DNA of 6,736 nucleotides, from contig URTP01000111.1 in the NCBI GenBank assembly GCA_900550835.1, positions 1-6,736 on the forward strand, in the 5' to 3' direction. Below the pieces are notes generated by a model. It made no database searches, was not told the origin of the DNA, and worked only from the letters and a program-made list of their open reading frames with translations. How positions within the stretch are numbered: position 1 is the first letter of the stretch; every line of letters begins with the position of its first letter. Of this stretch, positions 1 through 5,961 are shown piece by piece. The stretch comes from an uncultured Collinsella sp. GTDB taxonomy: Bacteria; Actinomycetota; Coriobacteriia; Coriobacteriales; Coriobacteriaceae. Made by a program: the position numbers and the translations under genes.

Positions 1-492
1 CAGACCGCCGCCGCCAAAACCACCGCCGCCAAAGTTCATCGACGGACCGTCATCGCCCATGGCCTTCTTCATGCGGCGGTTGAGCCACCAGCCGATCAGG
101 AAGAAAATCGCTATGGGAAGAATGAGGGTGAGCAGGTAGTAGGTCATCAGACCCGAGTTCTTATCGGGAACGACCGATTCCAGGGACGCACCGGATTCAA
201 GCACGCGATCGGTAAAGCCCGCGTCATTCGGCACACCGGTCGTCTTGTAGGCGATGTTCTCGTCCTCGCCCTTCTTGGTGTAATAAATCGTGTAATCGTC
301 CGTGTTGTACTCGACCTTGTCGCCGCTCTTCTTATCGAGCGCTTTGACAAACGTCGAATAATCGGTCTTCGTAATCTGCTGCGTGTGACCGATGTTGGGG
401 AACAGAACGGTCGAGAGCACGAGGTAGACGACGAAGGCGATGAGCACGTAGAGGATCATATTCCGTCTACGTTTGTTGTCATCCATCTCCAT
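1..492 (-). CDS. ftsH: ATP-dependent zinc metalloprotease FtsH, N-terminal part (runs off left edge)
   Basis: This is the N-terminal part of FtsH, the membrane-anchored AAA+ protease that degrades misfolded membrane proteins and some regulators. The start MEMDDNKRRR is followed by a first membrane segment (about residues 12-31, MILYVLIAFVVYLVLSTVLF), an extracytoplasmic stretch of about 80 residues, and a second membrane segment (about 115-137, ending FLIGWWLN). Then come RRMKKAMG and a Gly-rich linker (NFGGGGFGGGG), as seen just before the AAA module of FtsH. The AAA and peptidase domains lie outside the window, so the call rests on topology and linker. The ATG at 492 is chosen because GGAG lies 9 bases upstream. 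An in-frame ATG at 507 would add MEFKQ but has no ribosome binding site. The gene is divergent from the adenosyltransferase gene, with about 90 bases between them. Confidence 0.9.
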   Translation of the reverse strand, partial: MEMDDNKRRRNMILYVLIAFVVYLVLSTVLFPNIGHTQQITKTDYSTFVKALDKKSGDKVEYNTDDYTIYYTKKGEDENIAYKTTGVPNDAGFTDRVLESGASLESVVPDKNSGLMTYYLLTLILPIAIFFLIGWWLNRRMKKAMGDDGPSMNFGGGGFGGGGL

Positions 493-584
493 CTGCTTGA
501 ACTCCATCTACTGGGGTTGATAATGCTATCTAGAATACCCAACCCGAACGGCGATAAACCGACGCCGGGCACGAAAGGACAGAG

Positions 585-1070
585 ATGGCATCACTGGAAG
601 TCGGCAAGGTTCAGATCTACACGGGCGACGGCAAGGGCAAGACGACGGCTGCGCTGGGGCTCGCGCTGCGCGCCACGGGCTATGGGCTTAACGTGCTCAT
701 GCTTCAGTTTGCCAAGAAGCTGCACTGCGCCGAACATGACGCAGCACCTCGATTGGGGCTACGCATCGTACAAGCCGACCGCGACACGCCCGAAGCCTGT
801 GACGCACAGATCATGGAGCTGGCGCGCGAGCAGATTAGCCAAGTCAACGTGCTGATCTTGGATGAACTGGGAGAAGCCATGCGACGGGGCTTTGTGACGC
901 GCGAAGATGTCGAAGCGTTGATCGCGATGAAACCGACCACCACGGAGCTCGTGCTCACCGGCCGCGGATTGCTGCCCCTCGCCGACCTTGCCGACCTAGT
1001 AACCGAAATGCGCCCCGTCAAACACTACTTCGACGAAGGCCTCCTGGCCCGCCAAGGCATCGAATACTAG
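585..1070 (+). CDS. cobO: Corrinoid adenosyltransferase, CobA/CobO/BtuR family (short form)
   Basis: The family transfers the adenosyl group of ATP to Co(I) of corrinoids, making adenosylcobalamin or its precursors in the cytoplasm. The 161-residue product has a P-loop GDGKGKTT at 14-21, a Walker B-like VLILDE at 89-94, LTGRG at 124-128, and the family C-terminus DLVTEMRPVKH (137-147) ending in GIEY. The start has a good ribosome binding site, AAAGGA at 574-579, 5 bases before the ATG. It is shorter than E. coli BtuR (about 196 residues) because it lacks the N-terminal extension. The segment between QF (41-42) and Walker B is also about ten residues shorter and has no counterpart of the GFTW motif of enteric CobA. 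No other cobalamin genes are in the window. It could be a paralogue acting on another corrinoid or precursor; family membership is secure, exact substrate is not. Confidence 0.85.
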   Translation: MASLEVGKVQIYTGDGKGKTTAALGLALRATGYGLNVLMLQFAKKLHCAEHDAAPRLGLRIVQADRDTPEACDAQIMELAREQISQVNVLILDELGEAMRRGFVTREDVEALIAMKPTTTELVLTGRGLLPLADLADLVTEMRPVKHYFDEGLLARQGIEY

Positions 1071-1096
1071 CCATTGCGGACGTCCCCAATGGCTAG
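1067..1096. terminator. Perfect 10-bp inverted repeat spanning both stop codons of convergent genes
   Basis: The arms CTAGCCATTG (1067-1076) and CAATGGCTAG (1087-1096) are exact reverse complements around a 10-base loop that is itself nearly palindromic (GGACGTCC). The left arm holds the TAG stop of the adenosyltransferase gene and the right arm the TAG stop of the MATE gene on the other strand. Its position between convergent genes suits a bidirectional terminator. Neither side has a run of T, so intrinsic termination would be weak; mRNA 3'-end protection is an alternative. Confidence 0.5.
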
Positions 1097-2442
1097 GCAG
1101 TGGCGCGGCCTAGCCAGTTGCCGCTGTGATGATAGACGGTGAACATCGTGGCGGTTATTACCCAGGTTACGGGGTAGACCAGCAGCAGATGCTCGAGCGA
1201 GGGGTCGAGCGGCATAATCGCGAACACCCACGCCACGCGGAGCACGACCGTGCCGAATATCGTGAGCATCATAGGCTGGAAGCTCACGCCAGCGCCGCGG
1301 ATGGAGCCGGACGCGTTTTCGATAATCGAGAAGATCGCGTAGAACGGCGCGATGAAATGAAGAATCGTCGTGGTGTAGGCCGAAATTGCGGCATCGTCGA
1401 TAAACAGACGCGAAAGCGGGCCCGAGAATACCAGCAGCACGGCAGACAGGCCACCGATAAGCACAAATGAAAGCACGAGCGACGTGTGGTATCCCTTTCG
1501 CATGCGATCGTAATTGCGCGCACCAAAGTTCTGCGCCGAGAACGTAGTAATCGACACACCAAGCGCCTCGGTCACCATCCAGATAATGCCGTCCAGGCGA
1601 CCGGAAAGACCCCAAGCGGTCGTGACATCGGCTCCAAACGAGTTGACCGACACCTGAATCAAAACGTTGGAGATCGAATACGCCGCAGACTGAACGCCCA
1701 GCGGCAAACCGCACGAAAGCATGCTCTTGGAAATGCCGCGATCGATACCGAGTTTGGATAGCGACAACCGCCACGCCCCCGGAGCGCGCATCATGCGGAT
1801 CACAATCATCGTGGCATTGGTGCAGATAGTCAGCGCCACCGCGATGCCGCAGCCCAGCGCTTCCATGTGCAGCACGGCGACAAAGAGAATGTCGAGTGCA
1901 ACGTTGACGAAGCAGCCGGAGGCAATAATGACCGCCGGACCGCGCGTGTCGCCCACGGCGCGCAACAACGCCGTCCCCATATTGAGCAGCAGCGCCGCAA
2001 ACATGGCGGCAAAGTAGCAACGGGCATACGCCACACCCTCGGCCAGCAGCTCATGCGGTGTATTCATCAGCACAAGCATCGGCTCGACAAACACCATGCC
2101 CAGAATGGAAATGACAATGCCGCCCACCAGCGCGAGCGTCATGGCCGTATGGACCGATCGGCTCAAGCGCTCGTCATCGTGCTGACCAAAAAACTGGCCG
2201 GTAATAACGGCACATCCAGCACCAACACCGACGCAAAAACCAATGCAGAGCTCCGTAAGCACCATCGTGGCCTGAATGCCACCCAGCGCGAGCTTGCCAC
2301 CAAACTGACCGACAATATAGGTACCGATAAGCGTGTAAGCCTGCTGAAAAAACGAACTAAAGAAGATGGGGACGCACAGCGACAGCAGCTGCTGCCAAAT
2401 AAGGCCCTGCGTTACATCGATAGCCGTAGATTTCTTAGCCAC
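1093..2442 (-). CDS. MATE family multidrug/cation efflux transporter
   Basis: This is a polytopic membrane antiporter of the MATE family (NorM/DinF/MepA-like), which exports organic cations, drugs or metabolites using a Na+ or H+ gradient. The 449 residues are mostly hydrophobic, consistent with about 12 membrane segments in two homologous halves. The start resembles other members (TQGLIWQQLL at 11-20, VGQFGG at 44-49). The two halves carry matching motifs: LLRAVGDTRGP at 159-169 and GSIRGAG at 379-385. The GTG at 2442 is chosen because GGGGAGGG (2446-2453) lies just upstream. An in-frame TTG at 2475 would add 11 residues but has no ribosome binding site. It is the last of four - strand genes, 125 bases after the methyltransferase gene, so it may have its own promoter. 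Substrate cannot be inferred from sequence. Confidence 0.9.
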   Translation of the reverse strand: MAKKSTAIDVTQGLIWQQLLSLCVPIFFSSFFQQAYTLIGTYIVGQFGGKLALGGIQATMVLTELCIGFCVGVGAGCAVITGQFFGQHDDERLSRSVHTAMTLALVGGIVISILGMVFVEPMLVLMNTPHELLAEGVAYARCYFAAMFAALLLNMGTALLRAVGDTRGPAVIIASGCFVNVALDILFVAVLHMEALGCGIAVALTICTNATMIVIRMMRAPGAWRLSLSKLGIDRGISKSMLSCGLPLGVQSAAYSISNVLIQVSVNSFGADVTTAWGLSGRLDGIIWMVTEALGVSITTFSAQNFGARNYDRMRKGYHTSLVLSFVLIGGLSAVLLVFSGPLSRLFIDDAAISAYTTTILHFIAPFYAIFSIIENASGSIRGAGVSFQPMMLTIFGTVVLRVAWVFAIMPLDPSLEHLLLVYPVTWVITATMFTVYHHSGNWLGRATA

Positions 2443-2445
2443 ACG

Positions 2446-2453
2446 CCCTCCCC
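2446..2453 (-). promoter_or_regulatory. Ribosome binding site that fixes the MATE start
   Basis: On the - strand this reads GGGGAGGG and ends 3 bases before the GTG at 2442. It is the only good Shine-Dalgarno match near the gene's N-terminus and supports the GTG over the upstream TTG at 2475. Confidence 0.65.
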
Positions 2454-2514
2454 ACCAGCGTACGTCAAACAACAAAACGGCAATTTAAGACCAAAGCCAA
2501 TACCAGCTTAGCAC

Positions 2515-2530
2515 CGACCGACGTCGGCCG
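2515..2530. promoter_or_regulatory. Near-perfect 16-bp palindrome upstream of the MATE gene
   Basis: CGACCGACGTCGGCCG is symmetric except for one mismatched pair, with a perfect core CCGACGTCGG at 2518-2527. It lies 73-88 bases upstream of the MATE GTG start, within the 125-base gap (2443-2567) after the methyltransferase gene. Flanking GCACCG (2511-2516) and CGGTGC (2551-2556) could pair to form a larger stem. It could be an operator for the transporter gene or an RNA structure. No T-run follows on the - strand, so a terminator is less likely. GC-rich DNA produces such symmetry by chance fairly often. Confidence 0.3.
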
Positions 2531-2567
2531 AAACGCCCCGAACCAAAGCCCGGTGCAAAATACCTGC

Positions 2568-3482
2568 CTAGTGATACAGACCCGGCTGGTAGTGGTACTC
2601 GTTGCTCACATGCGGGCACAGCTGCCAAAAGGCAACAGCACTTGCCGCGGCCACGTTGAGTGAATCGACCCCATGCGCCATCGGAATACGCACGGCGCGG
2701 TCGCAGCCTGCAATGGTCTTGGCGCCCAAGCCAGCACCCTCGGTGCCCATAAAGATTGCCAGGCGGTCAATCTCCTGGAGCGCGGGATCGTCCAGCGACA
2801 CCGAATCATCCGTCAACGCCATAGCAGCACACGAAAAGCCGGCATCGCGCAGCGCCGCCAGCCCATCATGCGGCCATACGCGCGCCTCGCTGCCAATGCG
2901 CGTCCAGGGCACCTGGAACACCGTGCCCATGCTCACGCGGGCCGAGCGACGGTACAGCGGGTCACAGCAAGTGGGGCTCACCAAAATACCGTCGACGTTC
3001 AGCGCAGCCGCCGAGCGGAAAATCGCGCCGACGTTGGTGTGGTCGACAATGCCCTCGAGCACGCACACACGCACCGGGCGCTCCCCCGCCGCCTCGACGA
3101 CGCCGCCCAAGAACTCATCAACCGGAATCTGTCGCGGGCGACGAAATGCCGCGAGTGCACCGCGCGTCACGTTAAAGCCCGTCAGCCGCTCCATAAGCTC
3201 CATCGAGGCCACGAACACAGGAACCGGACCTGCGCCCTCGCGCACAACAAGCTCCTCAAACAGCGGCATCATCTGATCGAGCCAGCGCTCACCCAAAAGA
3301 AAGCTCACCGGCTCGTATCCGGCGCGCACCGCACGCTCGATGACCTTGGCACTTTCGGCGATAAAAATGCCCTTATGCGGCTCCAGCACGCAGCGCAGCT
3401 CACGCTCGGTCAGTCGCACGTAGGCATCGAGCCGCTCGTCCTCGAGAGAATCGATTCGCAGCACCTCAACGGCATCAGTCAT
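2568..3482 (-). CDS. TrmH/SpoU-family RNA 2'-O-methyltransferase
   Basis: This is a SPOUT-class methyltransferase that uses S-adenosylmethionine to methylate a ribose 2'-OH in rRNA or tRNA. The product is 304 residues. An N-terminal substrate-binding domain (about 1-110, with LTERELR at 24-30 and GIFIAESAKVIERA at 38-51) precedes the catalytic domain. All three SPOUT motifs are visible: DHTNVGAIFRSAAAL from 147 (with N150 and R156), FMGTEGAGL at 244-252, and IPM..GVDSLNVAAASAVAF from 266. These support an active knotted fold. The ATG at 3482 (MTDAVEV) is chosen because it opens directly onto the family's N-terminal sequence. An ATG at 3515 would add 11 residues without a ribosome binding site; a GAAGGG lies somewhat far upstream of 3482, so the start is not certain. 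The target RNA (23S rRNA or tRNA) cannot be told from sequence. The gene follows folA after about 110 bases. Confidence 0.9.
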   Translation of the reverse strand: MTDAVEVLRIDSLEDERLDAYVRLTERELRCVLEPHKGIFIAESAKVIERAVRAGYEPVSFLLGERWLDQMMPLFEELVVREGAGPVPVFVASMELMERLTGFNVTRGALAAFRRPRQIPVDEFLGGVVEAAGERPVRVCVLEGIVDHTNVGAIFRSAAALNVDGILVSPTCCDPLYRRSARVSMGTVFQVPWTRIGSEARVWPHDGLAALRDAGFSCAAMALTDDSVSLDDPALQEIDRLAIFMGTEGAGLGAKTIAGCDRAVRIPMAHGVDSLNVAAASAVAFWQLCPHVSNEYHYQPGLYH

Positions 3483-3528
3483 AGCAGCCAGCCCGCACCC
3501 TTCTTTACAGCACATCTATACCAAACGA

Positions 3529-3547
3529 GGCGACGCTAAGCGCCGCC
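3529..3547 (-). terminator. Hairpin between folA and the RNA methyltransferase gene
   Basis: Read on the - strand, GGCGGCGC (3547-3540), loop TTA, and GCGTCGCC (3536-3529) form an 8-bp stem with one G-U pair, followed by TCGTTTGG. It lies 45-63 bases past the folA stop codon. The T-tract is poor, so it may be a weak terminator or attenuator rather than a full stop. Confidence 0.45.
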
Positions 3548-3591
3548 CCATGCATTCAAACAACCCGATGATACCGTTCACGCCAGACGAT

Positions 3592-4110
3592 TTACGCATC
3601 AACGCGACGATACGTCACGAACTCATAATCGACACCCTCGTCGCCCTCGCCCGAGGCAATCGTGGCAACACCGCCACGCCGCGCAATCTCCCACGCGGGA
3701 TCGGCGTCCAAGTCGGGAAAGCACGTGTCCACGGGATGGACGCAGTGGTTATGCGTGACCTCGGCCTCCACGCAGTACGGCAAAAACTGACAATACACCT
3801 CGCCACCGCCGATCACCCACGCAACGGGTTCATAGGCCACGGCGGCGAGCGCTTCGTCAACGCTATGCACCACGTCGACGCCCTCGGCAGCAAAGCTCTC
3901 GTCACGCGTGAGCACGATATTGCGGCGGTTCTTGAGCGGACGCCCACCGGGAAAACTCAGCAGGGTCTTGCGTCCCATAATAACCGGGCAACCTTTGGTG
4001 CACGCCACAAAATGGCGCATGTCGGCGCGATTGGACACCACCATGTCGCCCTCGCACCCAATGCCCCAATCGTCACATACGGCGACGATGGCAGAAAGCT
4101 TACACGTCAT
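3592..4110 (-). CDS. folA: Dihydrofolate reductase
   Basis: The enzyme reduces dihydrofolate to tetrahydrofolate with NADPH, refilling the folate pool that thymidylate synthase depletes. The 172-residue product has the DHFR order of motifs: LSAIVAV (5-11), WGIG (15-18), the segment around the catalytic acid RADMRHF (28-34, D30 aligning with E. coli D27), VIMGRKT (43-49), RPLKNR (57-62), NIVLTR (64-69) and the NADPH-binding IGGGEVY (100-106). The usual LPW before the catalytic acid is MVV here, so the active-site Trp of E. coli is absent; similar substitutions occur in Gram-positive DHFRs. The ATG at 4110 gives a standard N-terminus and has AGGTGA upstream. A GTG at 4119 abuts the thyA stop codon and would add three residues. 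The thyA stop is at 4122-4120, so translational coupling is likely. Confidence 0.95.
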   Translation of the reverse strand: MTCKLSAIVAVCDDWGIGCEGDMVVSNRADMRHFVACTKGCPVIMGRKTLLSFPGGRPLKNRRNIVLTRDESFAAEGVDVVHSVDEALAAVAYEPVAWVIGGGEVYCQFLPYCVEAEVTHNHCVHPVDTCFPDLDADPAWEIARRGGVATIASGEGDEGVDYEFVTYRRVDA

Positions 4111-4119
4111 GCGCGTCAC

Positions 4120-4968
4120 CTACACCGCAATGGGGATGTTCTTGACCTGCGGGCCGTGCTCATAGCCCTCGACGATGAGGTCATCGGTCGTAAACGCGTA
4201 GAAATCGTGCACGTCGGGGTTAAGCGTCACCTTAGGCGCCGCAAACTGCGGACGCTCGATAAGCTCGCGGACAATATCGACATGGCGGTCGTAAATATGA
4301 GCGTCAGCAATCACGTGCAGCAGCTCGCCAGCGATCATGTCGACCGACTGCGCGACCATCATCAGCAAAATGGCGTACTGGCACACATTCCAGTTGTTCG
4401 CGGCCAAAATGTCCTGGCTACGCTGGTTGAGAATCATGTTGAGCGTCGGTTTGTCATCCTGCGGGCGCTGCGTCACGTTATACGTCACGCTGTAGGCGCA
4501 CGGATACAGGTGCATCTCGGACAGGTCGCTATACACGTAGGTATTCGTCATAATGCGGCGGCTGTACGGAGTGTTCTTAAGGTCGTACAGCACGCGATCC
4601 ATCTGGTCAAAGTCGCCCTCGGCATAATGGCTCTTCTGCCCAATCTGATACCCGTAGGCCTTGCCGATGGAGCCGGTCTCATCGGCCCACTCATCCCAAA
4701 TATGGCTGTTGAGGTCATGGACGTTATTGGACTTCTTTTGATAGATCCACAGGATCTCGTCCATCGCAGACTTAAGCGCCGTGCGGCGCAGGGTAAGCGC
4801 GGGAAACTCCTCGCGCAGGTCGTAGCGAGCCGTAACGCCAAAGTTTTTAATGGTATAGGCAGGGGTGCCGTCCTCCCACACCGGTCGGACCTTTTGTCCC
4901 TCGGTGGTGGTGCCATGGTCCAGAATATCGCGGCACATGGCCACAAACTGCTGATCAGCCTTGCTCAT
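4120..4968 (-). CDS. thyA: Thymidylate synthase (ThyA, B. subtilis ThyA-like subtype)
   Basis: It methylates dUMP to dTMP using 5,10-methylenetetrahydrofolate, releasing dihydrofolate. The 282 residues show the nucleophile Cys157 in YPCAY, phosphate-binding Arg137-Arg138 in PYSRRIM, QRSQDI with R183, S184 and D186, Asn194 in NWNV, and H224/Y226 in DAHIYDRH. The protein ends in PIAV, as the family's functional C-terminus does. It differs from E. coli ThyA: the His after the catalytic Cys is Ala, WR after YG.Q is absent (GYQIGQK), and the Gly in the DxxLG motif is Ala. The first two changes resemble the B. subtilis ThyA type (AYGFQLGKK, TPCVYETQW), so they indicate subtype, not damage. The ATG at 4968 follows a strong AGGAGGG ribosome binding site. 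The open frame continues upstream, but that part is not family-like. It is the first gene of the - strand cluster. Confidence 0.96.
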   Translation of the reverse strand: MSKADQQFVAMCRDILDHGTTTEGQKVRPVWEDGTPAYTIKNFGVTARYDLREEFPALTLRRTALKSAMDEILWIYQKKSNNVHDLNSHIWDEWADETGSIGKAYGYQIGQKSHYAEGDFDQMDRVLYDLKNTPYSRRIMTNTYVYSDLSEMHLYPCAYSVTYNVTQRPQDDKPTLNMILNQRSQDILAANNWNVCQYAILLMMVAQSVDMIAGELLHVIADAHIYDRHVDIVRELIERPQFAAPKVTLNPDVHDFYAFTTDDLIVEGYEHGPQVKNIPIAV

Positions 4969-5002
4969 TGACCCTCCTGTCAGTCGCCTATAAGCGAGAT
5001 TC

Positions 5003-5008
5003 ATTGTA
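5003..5008 (-). promoter_or_regulatory. Possible thyA promoter -10 element
   Basis: TACAAT on the - strand matches 5 of 6 bases of the -10 consensus and lies about 35 bases upstream of the thyA ATG. The hexamer 17 bases further upstream (TGTGGG) is a poor -35, so this is a weak call. Confidence 0.35.
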
Positions 5009-5051
5009 GCCCAGGCACATGCGGCCCCACAGCCCAAACATAAGCCCTCAT

Positions 5052-5071
5052 TTTCTGGCATATGCCAGAAA
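5052..5071. promoter_or_regulatory. Operator 1: perfect 20-bp palindrome (CATATG core)
   Basis: TTTCTGGCATATGCCAGAAA equals its own reverse complement over 20 bases. It lies between the divergent thyA and DUF134-NifX genes, directly upstream of the likely -35 of the latter. It matches operator 2 at 15 of 20 positions. Length and symmetry suit a dimeric DNA-binding protein; the DUF134 protein encoded next door is the obvious candidate, though this is inference. Confidence 0.7.
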
Positions 5072-5075
5072 TTCC

Positions 5076-5103
5076 TTGCGCAAATCAGCGCGTTCGCTAT
5101 TCT
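5076..5103 (+). promoter_or_regulatory. Likely promoter of the DUF134-NifX gene
   Basis: TTGCGC (5076-5081) and TATTCT (5098-5103) with a 16-base spacer make a moderate sigma-70-type promoter. Transcription would begin near 5110, placing operator 1 just upstream of -35 and operator 2 over the start site. That arrangement suits repression. Confidence 0.4.
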
Positions 5104-5108
5104 ATTGT

Positions 5109-5120
5109 TGACATATGTCA
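5109..5120. promoter_or_regulatory. Operator 2: 12-bp perfect palindrome (CATATG core)
   Basis: TGACATATGTCA is a perfect palindrome. The wider 20 bases (5105-5124) match operator 1 at 15 of 20 positions, giving a shared TG(G/A)CATATG(C/T)CAGA pattern. Its centre is 53 bp from that of operator 1, about five DNA turns, so both sites face the same side. It ends 3 bases before the AAGGAGG ribosome binding site (5124-5130). Confidence 0.65.
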
Positions 5121-5134
5121 GATAAGGAGGGCGC

Positions 5135-5899
5135 ATGGCAGGAAGACGCGAAAAATTGCGCCGCGTCGGGATCATCCCCGAATACCGCGGCTTTACCCCT
5201 GACGGCCTAGCCAGTGGAGACGCCATCGACATGACAATCGACGAGTTCGAAGTCCTGCGCCTGTGCGACCTGGAAGGCCTCAATCAAGAGGCCGTCGCCC
5301 AGCACATGGGCATTGCCCGTGCCACGGTGGCGGCAATTTGCAGCCGCGCACATCGCAAGGTGGCAAACGCCCTGGTCAACGGTCGAGCGCTTATTATCGA
5401 GGGCGGCAATATCGCGTACTCCCCCATCACCACAACGACGGCCGCATGGCCAGCAAAGGAGGTCGGCACCATGAGGGTGGCAACCACGTACGACAACGGC
5501 AACATCTTTATGCACTTTGGCCGCAGCGAGCAGTTCAAGATCTACGACATTCAGGACGGCAAGGTACTCAACGAGCAGGTCGTGGGCACCGGCGGCACCG
5601 GCCACGGTGCCCTTGCGGGCCTGCTCGCCAACGGCGGCGTGGACACGCTCATCTGCGGCGGCATCGGCGGTGGCGCTATCAACGCGCTTGCCCAAGCCGG
5701 CATCACGGTATACGCAGGTGCCCAAGGCAGCTGCGACGCTTGCGTCAAGGCCCTTATCGCCGGCACGCTCGCACAGAACAGCGAGGCCACGTGCGGCTGC
5801 CACGGCCACGACCACGACCACGCCCACGAACATGGCGAGTCCTGCAGCTGCCACGACCATCACGAACACGAGGGCCACGAGGGCTGCGGCTGCCACTAA
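5135..5899 (+). CDS. DUF134 helix-turn-helix / NifX-like fusion protein with His/Cys-rich tail
   Basis: The 254-residue protein has three parts. Residues 1-95 match the DUF134 (UPF0251) predicted DNA-binding family: basic start (RREKLRR), MTIDEFEVLRLCDLEGLNQE (33-52), a helix-turn-helix around 51-72, and ALVNGRALIIEGG (79-91). Residues 113-212 match the dinitrogenase iron-molybdenum cofactor (NifX/NifB C-terminal-like) domain: HFG at 127-129, GTGGTGHGALAGLL (151-164) and CGGIGGGAINAL (174-185). Residues 220-254 hold 12 His and 6 Cys, including three CXC motifs, and probably bind metal. AAGGAGG (5124-5130) precedes the ATG by 4 bases. No nitrogen fixation genes are nearby; NifX-like domains are common outside that pathway. 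I infer a cytoplasmic regulator that senses a metal or metal cofactor and may bind the two upstream palindromes. The ligand and targets are unknown. The DUF134 and NifX-like calls are strong. Confidence 0.88.
   Translation: MAGRREKLRRVGIIPEYRGFTPDGLASGDAIDMTIDEFEVLRLCDLEGLNQEAVAQHMGIARATVAAICSRAHRKVANALVNGRALIIEGGNIAYSPITTTTAAWPAKEVGTMRVATTYDNGNIFMHFGRSEQFKIYDIQDGKVLNEQVVGTGGTGHGALAGLLANGGVDTLICGGIGGGAINALAQAGITVYAGAQGSCDACVKALIAGTLAQNSEATCGCHGHDHDHAHEHGESCSCHDHHEHEGHEGCGCH
5455..5473 (+). promoter_or_regulatory. Internal ribosome binding site and start codon for a NifX-like-only product
   Basis: AAAGGAGG (5455-5462) lies 8 bases before an in-frame ATG at 5471, codon 113 of the fusion gene. 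This ATG opens exactly onto the NifX-like domain (MRVATTYDNGN). Initiation here would yield a 142-residue protein lacking the DNA-binding domain. The site may be active or a relic of two genes that fused. Confidence 0.6.
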
Positions 5900-5961
5900 C
5901 GGCACGGCACCGCGAGCTCGGGGCGCGACGCTGAACGCAACCCAACAATCAAAGCCAACAA

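Noticed and set aside
1867..2511. A 214-codon open frame on the + strand opposite the MATE gene
   Set aside because: It is Gln/Arg/His-rich without motifs, while the opposite strand has clear MATE features.
4120..4968. A damaged thyA, because the His after the catalytic Cys and the WR motif are missing
   Set aside because: The same positions differ from E. coli in the B. subtilis ThyA type, and all other catalytic residues are present, so this is a subtype difference.
3550..4971. A 473-codon open frame on the + strand, antisense to folA and thyA
   Set aside because: The - strand frames carry all DHFR and thymidylate synthase motifs. The + strand frame is rich in His, Arg and Val with no recognisable domain, as expected of a shadow frame in GC-rich DNA.
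5108..5113. TTGACA as a -35 element
   Set aside because: A matching -10 would fall at 5131-5136, on the start codon of the gene. The hexamer is better explained as part of operator 2.
4969..5283. N-terminal extension of the thyA frame by about 105 residues
   Set aside because: The extension crosses the intergenic operators and the start of the divergent gene. The ATG at 4968 has a strong ribosome binding site and gives a standard-length ThyA.
5135..5899. A nitrogen fixation gene
   Set aside because: The NifX-like domain alone does not imply nitrogenase; no nif genes are present and such domains occur widely in non-fixing anaerobes.
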